Positions 45,604 through 56,925 of a DNA stretch of 64,000 bases are shown here, one piece after another. A program made the position numbers and the translations under genes. Origin of the DNA: Gavia stellata (Eukaryota; Chordata; Aves; Gaviiformes; Gaviidae). Location of the stretch: contig NC_082617.1 of NCBI RefSeq assembly GCF_030936135.1, positions 740,001 to 804,000 on the forward strand. The letters are read 5' to 3'. Each line of letters opens with the position of its first letter. The stretch's first letter is position 1. The notes under the pieces were generated by a model. The model was not told the origin of the DNA and made no database searches. It worked only from the letters and a program-made list of their open reading frames with translations.

Positions 45604-46183
45604 TGTCATGGTTTAACATCAGCCAGCTACTAGGAACCACACAGCCACTCGCTCACTCCCCCCGTGGGATGGAGGAGACAATCGGAAGGGTGAAAGTGAG
45701 AAAACTCGTGGGTTGAGATAAAGACAGTTTAATAGGTGAAGCAAAAGCCGTGTGTGCAAGCAAAGCAAAATACGGAATTCATTCACTACTTTCCATCGGC
45801 AGGCAGCCATCTCTAGGAAAGCTCCATTACACATAATGGTTACTTGGGACGACAAACACAATAACTCTGAATGTCCCCCTCTTCCTTCTTCTTTCCACAG
45901 CTTTTATTGCTGACCATGTCATCATATGGGATGGAATATCCCTTTGGTCAGTTGGGATCAGGTGTCCCGGTTGTGTCCCCTCCCAACTTCTTGTGCACCC
46001 CCAGCCTCCTCGCTGGTGGGGTGGTGTGAGAAGCAGAAAAGGCCTTGATGCTGTGTAAGCACCACTCAGCAGTAACTAAAACATCAGTGTGCTGTCAACA
46101 CAGTTTTCATCACAAATCCAAACCATAGCCCCATACAGGCTACTATGGAGAAACTTAACTCTATGCCAGCCAAAACCGGAACA
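45604..46183 (-). mobile_element. Solo LTR, minus orientation (~580 bp)
   Basis: On plus it starts TGTCATGGTTTAAC and ends GCCAGCCAAAACCGGAACA. Read on minus it has the poly(A) signal GCAATAAAAGCTG near 45905 and the run CAACCCACGAGTTTTCTCAC near the 3' end. This is an LTR type common in neoavian genomes. Flanks (CACAC and CACAG) are consistent with an imperfect short target duplication. Confidence 0.85.
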
Positions 46184-46299
46184 CACAGACATATTTGGTC
46201 TAGCTGGTGTTCAAAGTTCTTTGCCCATCTGATGGCCCATGACTCCATTTGGCCAGCTGACTATCTCTATAGGTTTTCCCAGAAAATAAAGAGGGCTAA

Positions 46300-47345
46300 A
46301 GAAGATCCCTGCCTGTCACTGACTAGGTGTCCTGCCTGAAAATGGGACAGGAAAATATTATTTTTAGACCTAAATCTGACTCTGGTAAGAGAAGTGGCAT
46401 TACTGGAAATAAGTGTCTCTCCCCAGCTGAGGGAGAAAACGTCAGTCATTTCTTCAGCCACAGGAACACCTGGAGGGAGCCCAGAGGGGACAGAGAAAGT
46501 GACACCTTGGGCTGGTCCTCTGCTTCAGAGCTGGGCCACGCTTCTGGGATGGAGGGAGCTCATGGCAAGAGGGCAGTGCTGCAGAGAGACAGCTCTCCCC
46601 AGAATCAGCTCTCTACAAACTGCAGCAGGGGTGAGGGCACTTAGGGGAGACAAGCGAGGCAGAGAGAGCCTAAAGGCAGTCTGGGGAGGGAGAATGCTGA
46701 GAGCTCACTGGGGGAGAAATCTTTACAGCCTTTCACATGGTAGGTCTCCAGGTACAGGGCAATGCAGCTGCAGTTCCTGGAGTGAGCTGAAAAAGCTGGC
46801 ACATCCCATAGCCTATGGGATCTTCTAGGAGGGGTCTCACAGCCTTTCTAGTGTAGAGGATGAGGATGTGCTCCAGAGTAGGGCTTCCCTGCCACACCAT
46901 CAGAGGGACAGGGCATGATGGCTGCCTTCATCCTGGGCAGAGTTGAAGGGGTACAAATCCAGATGTGCACCCAGGGATGCTCAGGGCTGTCCTTCAGAGT
47001 AGGGTCCCTGCAACCCAGGGGCGCCCAGGGCTGTCCTTCAGAGCAGGGTCCCTGCACCCCAGGGGCTGTGTGCTGGGGAGGGACTCTGCTGCCTGCCAGG
47101 GTCAGCACTCAGCTTGCCCAGCGAGCTCCCAACAGTGCTGTGATGAGAAGCTGTGGGTGGAAGAAGCGACACCCAGGAGGGCAGGGTCCTTCTGCTGTTG
47201 AGAGGATGCTGCGTGGGTCAGGCTGCTCACAGCTCCAGACCACCCCCAGGACATTTCAGAAGGGACATTCCAAGAGGAAGGTCAAGTCAGGAATTACTTT
47301 AAAGAACAAAAAACTTTCCTGAGAATGTGCTTTCAGTTTCCTTCT
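46300..47345. repeat. Segmental duplication block B (upstream of second OR)
   Basis: Aligns with 38160-39180. It carries its own small tandem duplication of about 45 bp (CAGGGCTGTCCTTCAGAG.AGGGTCCCTGCA at about 46981 and 47028) not present in block A. Confidence 0.8.
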
Positions 47346-47682
47346 ACTGGGAAGGGCTGGGGAAGGGAGAGAAATGGAAAAGATGATGTTAAGTTGGACA
47401 AGAGACTGAGACTGACAGATTGGTAGGTCTGCTGGCAACTTGAAAACACCCCGTGACCCACTCTTCAGCCCAAGACTGCAGCAGCATCCCATTTTCTGGC
47501 CACGGCATGTTTTTTTCTGACCTATTCCTCTGGACCACGAAACATGAGGGTGCCCCAACACATGCCCTGCCACTGGGAGGTTTGTGCAGGGCAGAGCTCA
47601 ATTCTCAGAGGGTGTGATGAGAAAAGACACCTCCAGGCAGTGGAGATATGCCAGGGGAGATATGCCAGGGAATATATGACAG

Positions 47683-47905
47683 GGAGTGCTGTGGAGTGTG
47701 CATTTGCACAACTCCCTGTCTGTTGCTCCAGTGCAGATGCTTTCCACTGAGCAAGCTCTCTTCTCTCCTTTCCCACCCAGAACAACTTCTGTCATGAAGA
47801 CCGTGGTGTCCACAAGAAGTGCATTTCTCCTGACATATGCCCCTTTTCTCCTGAGGCCTTAAACTGACTGCCCAGCAAAGCTGATGTCTGTGGATGGCAT
47901 GCACA
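47683..47905. repeat. Direct repeat copy 1 (~220 bp)
   Basis: Nearly identical to 49144-49362: GTGGAGTGTGCATTTGCACA, CTGTTGCTCCAGTGCAGATG, CATGAAGACCGTGGTGTCCA, TTTCTCCTGAGGCCTTAAAC, CTGATGTCTGTG. Few differences, so the duplication is recent. Confidence 0.9.
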
Positions 47906-49143
47906 GCTGGTTAAGGTAATGTCTCTCTGGGGTGTTTCTCTGCCTCTTTGCCGCCTTCTGCATGAGCAGAATGGTATTTCCCCATGTTTCTACATCTGCC
48001 TATGCTGCTGTTCCTGCTATTGTTTGCAGGTTCTCTGGGGATGAATGTTTCAACTGCAGTTCAGACACTGACCTTGAGCGTCCTGCGTCATCTGTCTCCA
48101 TGGGAATGAGGTGTCCCTGACCCCCTCTGACTTCTGTGACCCCAGGAATTCTGTGCACGGGGTTGAGGAATGTCCCTTCAGAAGACACCACCTTCTACTG
48201 CCTCCGCGTCTTCTATCCCATTCTTATCAGGGCAGTGCCATTGAAGGGTTCTGGGAAACAAGCAGACTCTCTCTGAAAGCCATAACACCTCAGGACACTT
48301 GACTGTCCCCCTGCAGGGTCATGTCAAGCTGTTCTCCACAAGGGCTCAGCTCTCCCACAGCATCTTTGTGATATCTAAGAGACCCACAGTGAAGCCATGG
48401 TGATACTGAGGCCATAAAAATGCTGCTGGGCATTTTCCAGCATGGGTATGTGAGCAGATGAAATGAGCCTTGCATGCCCTTGGCAAGAGAGGTAGTGTTG
48501 CGATCTCACTCTGGTGTGGACACAACACCCCAGAATGCATGGTCTGGTCACCTGCATGAGGAACCACAACCTCTGTGTCACTATCTGCCTATTTGTGCTG
48601 AGAACAAGCGAGAGGAGTCTGGAGAGTTTGGATCATGAACCCACCCAGCTCCGTCCAGTTCCTTTCTCAGAGTAACTTGTGAGTGTGATCATCCTCCAGC
48701 TGCGAGAGGTAGGACAGGGCAGCTGGGAGCAAGACTGCTGGAGAGACCAGCTCTCCTGACTCTGCAATAAGGCACAGGGAACCCTTTTGTCTCTCAGGAC
48801 TCACTAGTGTTCATGTTGAGAGCAATCCAAAAGTTGAGGATTTCTACCCCTTCAATGAATATGCCCCTGATCTGACAAGAGTATCTAAAAATGAAGAAAG
48901 CGTATTGCTAAGCCCCTGTGCTACAGCCCATCCGCTGGAGCATGGAGCAGGAAAATGCTGAACAGCCTTCCTCCTTGATGGGTGCCTCTCAAGTGAGCAA
49001 GGACGTGCATGTAGTGATAGTCCCCACCTGCCCCTCTCTCGTGACCACATCTGCAGATGGAAGGCAGAGGGTAAATTGATAGGAGGACAGAGTCTAATGG
49101 GAGGACAGAGTCTATCTCAGTGGTGATTGATTCAGACACAGCA
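47906..49143. other. No gene recognised (between direct repeats)
   Basis: OR-flanking type sequence with short frames; nothing supported. Confidence 0.45.
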
Positions 49144-49362
49144 CTCAGTGTGGAGTGTGCATTTGCACAACTCCCTGTCTGTTGCTCCAGTGCAGATGCT
49201 TTCCACTGAGCAAGCTCTCTTCTCTCCTTTCCCACCCAGAACAACTTCTGTCATGAAGACCGTGGTGTCCATGAGAAGTGCATCTCTCCTGACATATGCC
49301 CCTTTTCTCCTGAGGCCTTAAACTGACTGCCCACCAATGCTGATGTCTGTGGGTGGCATGGA
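49144..49362. repeat. Direct repeat copy 2 (~220 bp)
   Basis: Second copy of 47683-47905, about 1.46 kb to its right, same orientation. Confidence 0.9.
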
Positions 49363-49828
49363 CAGCTGAGTGCACACACTCAGACGGGTGAAACCAGAAA
49401 AGAGAAATCCCTCCCAGGGCACTTTTCCAGAGGCAGGTGGCCCAAGTGTTAATGTGCTCTTTTCCACCAGGTCATGGAGACTATTCCCAAAGGGTCACTG
49501 CATCCAGGCTCCTGCACACAGCCCAGAATTTCCATCCTCAGTGACCACCTCAATATATGTGGCTTTTTGCTGCTTCTGTGTACCAGCTGCTGTAGAGCAA
49601 GTCTGACTCCTGAGGAGTCCATCGGATGAGGCCCCTGATCCTCATGGCACACTCAGCCAGAGCAAATCAGAACTGAAGGGAGGAAGCTGCATGAAGGTCT
49701 TCTTGAGAAGAAGAGAGGTGATGTGGGCAGTTTCGATGACAAACAGAACAGTTTTCCTCAGACAAGGCTGCCCTCACTTGGCCATATCATTTTCTCCTTG
49801 GACAGCACCCAAGTCCCAGGTGGACCAA

Positions 49829-50764
49829 ATGGCCAACAGCAGCTCCGTCACAGAGTTCCTCCTCTTGGCATTTGCAGACACACAGGAGCTGCAGCTCTTG
49901 CACTTCTGGCTCTTCCTGGGCATCTACCCGGCTGCCCTCCTGGGCAACATCTCCATCATCACAGCTGTAGCCTGCGAACATTGCCTCCACACCCCCATGT
50001 ACTTCTTCCTCCTCAATCTCTCCCTCTTTGACTTGGGCTCCATCTCCACCACCGTCCCCCAATCCATGGCCAATTCCCTGTGGAACACCAAGGCACTCTC
50101 CCACTTGGGATGTGTTTCCCCAGTCTTCTTTCTATTCTTCATTTTTGGTGCAGAGTATTCCCTTCTCATTGTCATGGCCTTCGACCACTATGTTGCCATC
50201 TGCAAAACCCTGCACTATGAGACCATCCTGGGCAGCAGAGATTGTGTCCACATGGCAGCAGCTGCCTGGGGCAGTGTGTTTCCCCGTTGTCTGCTGCACA
50301 CTGCTAATACATTTTCACTTCCATTCTGCCAAGGCAATGCCGTGGACCAGTTCTTCTGTGAAATCCCCCAGATTCTCAAGCTCTCCTGCTCAGACAACTA
50401 TCTCAGGGGAATTGGGCTTTTTGTATTTAGTCTTGCTTTGGCTTCGGGGTGTTTTGTTTTCATCATGTTGTCCTATACGCAGATCTTCAGGGCTGTGCTG
50501 AGGATCCCCTCTGAGCAGGGATGGCACAGTGCCTGTTCCATGTGCCTCCCTCACCTGGCTGTGGTCTCACTCTTTATTAGCAGTTGCTTGGTTGCCTACC
50601 TGAAGCCCTCCTCCATCTCTTCCCCATCCCTGGACCTGGTGGTGGCTCTTCTGTACTTGGTGGTGCCTCCAGCAGCAAACCCCCTCATTTACAGCATGAG
50701 GAACCAGGAGCTCAAGGATGCCCCGAGGAAACTTATTCAATGGGTTCACCTTCAGCAGCAGTAA
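49829..50764 (+). CDS. Olfactory receptor, OR14-type, full length (311 aa)
   Basis: Full-length odorant GPCR frame. It has an N-terminal sequon (N3-S-S), LLGN 37-40, HTPMYFFL 54-61, Cys95, the loop motif FFCEIP, SYTQIFRAVLRIPSEQG and NPLIYSMRN. Two family motifs are altered: TM3 reads MAFDHYVAIC, so the DRY arginine (residue 120), which holds the receptor off and couples to G protein, is His; and TM6 reads SACSMCLPHL instead of KAFSTCLPHL. I chose Met 49829 (MANSSSVTEF) over in-frame Mets from 49691, since the exon starts at 49806 after CTCCTTGGACAG, 23 bp upstream. The frame is intact; the receptor may be constitutively altered, poorly coupled or a young pseudogene. Poly(A) signal at 50978. 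Confidence 0.9.
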   Translation: MANSSSVTEFLLLAFADTQELQLLHFWLFLGIYPAALLGNISIITAVACEHCLHTPMYFFLLNLSLFDLGSISTTVPQSMANSLWNTKALSHLGCVSPVFFLFFIFGAEYSLLIVMAFDHYVAICKTLHYETILGSRDCVHMAAAAWGSVFPRCLLHTANTFSLPFCQGNAVDQFFCEIPQILKLSCSDNYLRGIGLFVFSLALASGCFVFIMLSYTQIFRAVLRIPSEQGWHSACSMCLPHLAVVSLFISSCLVAYLKPSSISSPSLDLVVALLYLVVPPAANPLIYSMRNQELKDAPRKLIQWVHLQQQ

Positions 50765-50970
50765 GCTGCCCATCTCTCCTCACAGGTTATTCCTAGTTTT
50801 TTCCAGGGCAGACTTGTGCTTTATTTGCTTTTGCATCTGTGATGATTGTGCTCATATGGAAATGTTTGAATTTGTTCCATGTATCTACAGACATGATCCT
50901 GCTGTGCCTACTAACCCGGAGGCTTTCAGTAAATGTGTCATCAGTGTCAGAACTGTCTTCCCGAGGAGCA

Positions 50971-51000
50971 TCTCTGCAATAAAACGGTGTCTCCCCAGCA
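50971..51000 (+). terminator. OR 3' end poly(A) signal
   Basis: TCTGCAATAAAACGGTGTCTCCCCAGCAC-type block, shared with 41321 and 30222. Confidence 0.6.
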
Positions 51001-51860
51001 CAATGCCTGAAAGTTGGGCTCTTCTTCCTGCTGAAGTCAGGAATAGGTTCCAGGAACTGTACGCTCCGTGGGTTGCTGCAGCGCTTGCTTCTCCATGAGC
51101 TCATGGGAAGGGTCACAGGAAGATGTATTGGGGAATGACAGCTGGACTCAGCTCTCACTTGTGGGTGCCCAGTGCGACAGGAGATGGTGAATGGGCTCGG
51201 AATTGCCTGCCTGGGGCTGTTCTGCATGCAGCAGAGCTGAGTGACAGCTTCCTGGCTTTCTGGAAGGAAATCTGGAGCCCCCAGGAGAGCAGAGGGTATC
51301 CACAGGAACACCATGTTCCTGAGGTGGACCTCACAGAACAAGAAACTATCCAAGGTGATGTTACCCAAAGGTAAAACACTCTATTTAAGTATCCACAAGC
51401 AAACAAAGTCTCTGCCAATACCAGGTGAGGCAGTGGGGACCCAGAAAGACCAAGAAAAGGAGACTGGAGGGCAATTCATGTCTCCCTCAGTAAAAGACCA
51501 TGGGTAGGTCAATGTGCTTACTGGAAAACATCCTGAGCCAGGGGAATGCTCTGTGCTCCTTCCACAGCTGCAGACCCCCAGGGAGGGGGTGACTAGAAGT
51601 GTTCCCATACACCTGGATCTGCTTCCCACCCAGACCAGCACAACCAGTGCAGAGCCACACCGGGTCCTGGGCCAGAGCCCTGGTTCAAAAGAGAAAACCT
51701 CTGTCGAAGATTCCAACACAGAAGTGGCCAGGACTGAAAGTTGTTGCTGGCCCCCACCTTCCTTTGTCAGCCTCTTCACAGCCCCACCAATACTGGAGCT
51801 CTGCGCTTGCTCTACCACCTAGCCCTCATCCTTGCATCCATCCCACCAGGGAAGGTGAGG
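51001..51860. other. No gene recognised
   Basis: Overlapping frames on both strands (51381-51818 minus, 51514-51822 plus) without recognisable products. Confidence 0.45.
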
Positions 51861-52640
51861 GCCAGCAACAGCATTCAGTGCTGGCACTTTCCGTGTGGGA
51901 GCAGCCACTGGACTTTTTCAGTTTTGGTGATGGACTCCGGCAAAAGAGAGCGAGAGGATGTTGGGACCATTAAGTGTCTAGGCAAGCGCAGAACCCCAGT
52001 GTTGGTGGGCCCGTGAAAGGGCTGCCAAGGGAAGGAGAGGGCCAGCAACAGCTTTCAGTGCTGGCCCCTTCCGTGTGGGAGCAGCCACTAGACATTTTCA
52101 ATATCGGAGCAGGGCTCTAGCAAAAGTGACAGAGTGTTGGGACCGTTAGGTGGGAAGGCAAGCACCAAGGCCCTGAGCTGGTGGGAATGTGAAAGGCCTG
52201 CAAAAAGAATGTGATAGCCAGCAACAGCTTTCATTGCTGGCACCTTTGGTGTGGCAGCAGTCACTGAATGTTTTCAATTTTGGAATTGGCCTTCATTAGA
52301 GTGAGAGAAAGTGGCTAGGCAACCACAGAGCCTCAGTACTGGTGGGGCTGTGAAAGGGCTGCCAAGGGAATATGATGGCCAGCAACAGCTTTCACTGCTG
52401 GCACCTTCCATGTGGAAGCAGTCGCTGGATGTTTTCGGTTTTGGTGATGGGGTCTGGTGAGAGTGAGCAAGAGAGAGTATTTTGGGACCATTACATGGCT
52501 AGGCAAATGCTGAGCCCCAGTGTTGGTGGGCCTGTGAACGGGCTGCCAAGGGAAGGAGAGGGCCAGCAACAGCTTTCAGCTCTGTCCCCTTCTTTGTGGG
52601 AGCATTTTCAATTTCAGTGATGGGCTCTGGCGAGAGACAG
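51861..52640. repeat. Tandem array, ~161-184-bp unit, five copies
   Basis: GCCAGCAACA recurs at 51861, 52041, 52217, 52378 and 52562. Each unit continues GCTTTCAGTGCTGGC, GTGTGGGAGCAGCCACTGGA, TTTTCAATTTTGGTGATGG, CTGGCGAGAGTGAG, GTTGGGACCATTA, CTAGGCAAGCGCAGAGCCCC, GTTGGTGGGCCTGTGAAAGG, GCTGCCAAGGGA. The last unit is interrupted by the CCCTT run. A single copy sits at 27410-27600. Copies differ by roughly 10-20%. Confidence 0.92.
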
Positions 52641-52824
52641 CCCTTCCCTTCCCTTCCCTTCCCTTCCCTTCCCTTCCCTTCCCTTCCCTTCCCTTCCCTT
52701 CCCTTCCCTTCCCTTCCCTTCCCTTCCCTTCCCTTCCCTTCCCTTCCCTTCCCTTCCCTTCCCTTCCCTTCCCTTCCCTTCCCTTCCCTTCCCTTCCCTT
52801 CCCTTCCCTTCCCTTCCCTTCCCC
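52641..52824. repeat. (CCCTT)36 pentanucleotide microsatellite
   Basis: Thirty-six uninterrupted CCCTT units (AAGGG on minus) and a closing CCCC. It begins where the fifth ~175-bp unit should reach its GAGAG tract, so it probably grew from that purine-rich segment. The open frames on both strands are artefacts. Confidence 0.98.
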
Positions 52825-54740
52825 TATATAACATCTGGCCATAGTGGAAAATGAATGCTTTTTCCCTGCTGAAATGCTCTGCAAAAGGTCCAGCATAAGG
52901 CCAGGGGAGGTCATGGTGGTGGACTGGGATGCTAATGGATGTTTATCTCCACTGTCTCTCTGACTGCAGCCAGTTGTCAGAGGCCAGGGGAGCAGGCACA
53001 GCTCCCAGGAGAATTCCCCAATCTTCATCCTGGGAAAAACAGAGAGGAGGAAAACAGAGAGCAAGAGATGCATGTTGCTTGTTTTCCAGCCCCAAATTCC
53101 CTCAATGTCTAGTACTGGCTGTCACAGAAACCTCATCCCTCCCCTATCATCTCAGAACAAGCCCTGCTGCAGAGCCAGAGGGATTTCTGTGTTGGCTGAT
53201 GACTGGCAGGGGCTGGAGAGGAATTAATATCGTGGGCAGATGATAGTTGTCTGAAAGGGGAAGATCAAGAAATGAGGGCCAGAATGAATTGCAAGCTACT
53301 ATATTTAGCCCTGTCCCTGGGCAGTTAAGCCTTTTTTAACCTAGGATCAAGGAGAAAGGATCTAAACCCACTTACTTTCTTCTACCTAGAAAAAGCATAT
53401 CTCAGAGGAAACATCAAAAGAGTCAGCACAGCACCTCATCATGGCACAGCTCTTTTCCTGGCGAGGGAATTTTAGTGTGATGGTTGTGGGATTTTTAATA
53501 AATGATGAAATCCCAGTTACCCAGGAGCACTTCAAGAATTTACATATTTTCATGCAATCCATGTTTTCTTGAAATAGCTGATTATGGCTTCCCACCAGGT
53601 GGGGTTTTGGTCCAATCCAGTCTTGCACATCAACTGGCAATACTGCATCTGCATTTTTACATTTTCCTGTTTGGCTCCATGCTTGTGCTATGACTGAATG
53701 TATCTTCCTTCTGTGGCTGAATACATTTTTAAGGCATAGCAGATAACTAAACTAATACTTCCCCCATCTTCTGAGCTTTTTGTGGAAGCAGATTCCGCTG
53801 CACATCTGAATCTGGATCACTTAAACACAACAGAGTCTGCATCTTCCTCCAGCCACACAAGGGTTCTGAAAGCTGCAATGTGAGCAACAGGCAAGTGAGT
53901 GATTTTTTTCTTGAGTCAGATAGTTAAAAGTGGCATTTGTCTTTTGATTCTTGATTATTGAGCAGCATCGAAATAAATTTTTTAGACTTGTGGCTGAAAT
54001 TTAAACTGCTATTTCTGCAGCTTATTCAGTCTCTACAGATCTTTTTTAAGTGGTTCTGAACTCATGGGTTCCAGAAAATGAGAAAATGTCAGTATTACAA
54101 GAAAGTGTTGAGCAGTGTCCAGGTGAAGAAAAAAATTCAAACCCTTCTAGCTTTCACAGACCCGCCCCTTCACCAGATTAGCCAGTACTTCTTTATCCCT
54201 GTCGCGTTTGCCTTCCCACCCTCTTCTCCTCATCTCCTTGTAGCTTGGGGAGGGGTTGCTGACTCACAGTTCAACATACTCACCGAGGTTTGTTTCTGGT
54301 GACTTCTAAAGCTATGTCCTACTCACCACAGTGCAATGGCCCATCCTGAGATGTCTCTTCTTTGCAGCACAGAACAAGAAGCAGAGCTTCTTGGGTGAAA
54401 GCTTTGGGCAAATAAACCTTCCCAGGCCTTGCCAAGCAAGATCCCAGTGCTCTGAGCCAGCAGTTACACCAGGGGGACCTCTGGGGTTAAGACAACGTCA
54501 GAGAAACCCCCATGAAACCCCAGGCTGGACCCGCTCAGCCCCATGGGGAAGCATCAGCTGCCATCGCTAGCGAGTGCAGCTGCCCCGGGCACTTGCTGCC
54601 TGCGGGCACAGCCGCAAAACTTGCGCAAGACTCCAGTAGAGAGCGCACACAGGGAACAGCCACACGCTGTGCACAGTGCAGTAGTGCTTCAGCCAGGGCT
54701 CAGCCTTCACCCGCACTGCTGGATCAAGAGGGAATGGACT
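52825..54740. other. No gene recognised
   Basis: Short frames only; no repeat or domain recognised by eye. Confidence 0.45.
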
Positions 54741-54985
54741 CAAGTTGCACCAGGGGAGGTTCAGGCTGGATATTAGGAAAAATTTCTTTCCTGAGAGAGT
54801 GGTGAGACACTGGAATAAGCTGCCCAGGGAGGTGGTGGAGTCACCATCCCTGGAGGTGTTCAAGGAACGTGTGGACGAGGCACTTTGGGACATGGTTTAG
54901 TGGGCATGGTGGGGTTGGGTTGATGGTTGGACTTGATGATCTTACAGGTCATTTCCAACTGTAGTGATTCTGTGATTCTGTGATC
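54741..54985 (+). mobile_element. CR1 LINE 3' end
   Basis: Reads [40 protein letters not shown] to a TAG at 54898, then GGTTGGACTTGATGATCTTAC and ATTCTGTG repeats. Almost identical to the same part of the element at 26140. Confidence 0.9.
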
Positions 54986-55461
54986 AGCACTGGTAGGGTC
55001 CTTACTGGCATGTCTGCTGTGACTAGAGCTTTGTGACTGGCTCTGCCCTTGCTTGACCACAGCAGCTGCCCATGTGCAAGGTGCCTACAGCTCCATGCAG
55101 CAAGCTCCAGAAGGCCCTCACTGGGAGTGCCAGCACGAGTGTTCGCAGTCCTCATCCAGGCTTCCCCACTGCCACCAGCTGCATGTGGGGGAAGAGCCTC
55201 ACACCTGCATCCAAAAAAGAAGCCAAACAGAAAACCTGCTTAGAGTTGAATTTAAATGATGGGATTTGGGGAACATGTGCTTCAGCCATTCTCCTTAAAT
55301 AGAAGTATGTGTCTCTGAAAAAATTGTTGTGCATATTTCTATCTAAAAATAAACAATCTGAGAATAAGACCCATGCCCAGCCAAGATCTACCCAAGTCTT
55401 GTCAACACTTTCCTTTCCCCATATTTATGCAATTTTAAAACCCCTAAAACAGTTACAACCT
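54986..55461. other. No gene recognised
   Basis: Frames on both strands are short and unrecognised. Confidence 0.4.
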
Positions 55462-56925
55462 TGCCAGAAATCATAGAATCATAGAATCGTTTAGATTGAA
55501 AAAGACCTTTAAGATCATTGACTCCAACCATAAACCTAACCCTGCTAAGTCCACCACTAAACCATGCACCTAAGCGCCTCATCCACACGTCTTTTCAATA
55601 CTTCCAGGGATGGTAACTCAAGCACCTCCCTGGACAGCCTGTTCCAGTGTCCGACAACCCTTTCAGTGAAGAAATTTTTCCTAATATCCAGCCTAAACCT
55701 CCCCTGGCACAACTTGAGGCCATTGCTTCTTGTCCTGTCACTAGTCACTTGGGAGAAGAGACCAGCACCCACCTCACCACAACCCCCTTTCAGGTAGTTG
55801 TAGAGAGCGATGAGGTCTCCCCTCAGCCCCCTCTTCTCCAGACTGAACAACCCCAGCTCCCTCAGCCGCTCCTCATCAGACTTGTGCTCCAGACCCCTCA
55901 CCAGCTCCGTCGCCCTTCTCTGGACACGCTCCAGCACCTCAATGTCCTTCTTGGAGTGAGGGGCCCAAAACTGAACACAGCATTCGAGGTGCGGCCTCAC
56001 CAGCACCGAGTACAGGGGCACCATCACCTCCCTGCTCCTGCTGCCCACACCATTTCTGATACAGGCCAGGATGCCGTTGGCCTTCTTGGCCACCTGGGCA
56101 CACTGCTGGCTCATATTCAGCCGGCTGTGACCAGCACCCCCAGGTCCTTTTCTGTGGGGGAGCTTTCCAGCCACTCATCCCCAAGCCTGGAGCGTTGCAC
56201 AGGGTCGTTGTGACCCAAGTGCAGGACCCGGCACTTGGCCTTATTAAACCTCATACAATTGGCCTGGGCCCATCCATCCAGCCTGTCCAGATCCCTCTGC
56301 AGAGCCTTCCAACCCTCGAGCAAATCAACACTCCCGCCCAACTTGGTGTCGTCTGCAAACTTGCTGAGGGAGCACTCAATCCCCTCATCCAGATCATCGA
56401 TAAATATATTAAACAAGACCGGCCCCAAAACTGAGCCCTGGGGAACCCCACTTGTGACCGGCCGCCAACTGGATTTCACTCCATTCACCACAACCCTTTG
56501 GGCCCGGCCAACCAGCCAGTTTTTTACCCAGCGAAGAGTGCACCCGTCCAAGCCATGAGCAGTGAGTTTCTCCAGGAGAATGCTGTGGGAAACAGTGTCA
56601 AAGGCTTTTCTAAAGTCTCGGTAGACTATATCCACAGCCTTTCCCTCATCCACTAGGCGGGTCACCTTGTCACAGAAGGAGATCAGGTCAGTCAGGCAGG
56701 ACCTGCCTTTCATAAACCCATGCTGACTGGGCCTGATCGCCTGGTTGTTCTGTACGTGCTGCATGATGGCACTCAAGATGATCTGCTCCATAATCTTCCC
56801 CAGCACTGAGGTCAGGCTGACAGGCCTGTAGTTCCCCGGATCCTCGTTTCGGCTCTTCTTGTAGATGGGCGTCACGTTGGATAACCTCCATGGTTGAAGG
56901 TGGGCGTCACATTGGCTAACTAGCC
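55462..56925 (-). mobile_element. CR1 LINE, 1.4 kb, minus orientation
   Basis: The best-preserved CR1. The minus frame 56875-56117 reads [53 protein letters not shown] and [13 protein letters not shown], with the RT catalytic F-A-D-D intact. At about 56125 the frame shifts, and the rest ([18 protein letters not shown] to [13 protein letters not shown]) runs in the next frame to a stop at 55557. The 3' tail is ATTCTATG repeats (55462-55490 on plus as CATAGAATCATAGAATC). The 5' end is truncated beside a short direct repeat of GGGCGTCAC(G/A)TTGG. Confidence 0.95.

Noticed and set aside
52499..53073. Frames with REGKG repeats and a PSLPF repeat
   Set aside because: Pure translation of the CCCTT microsatellite.
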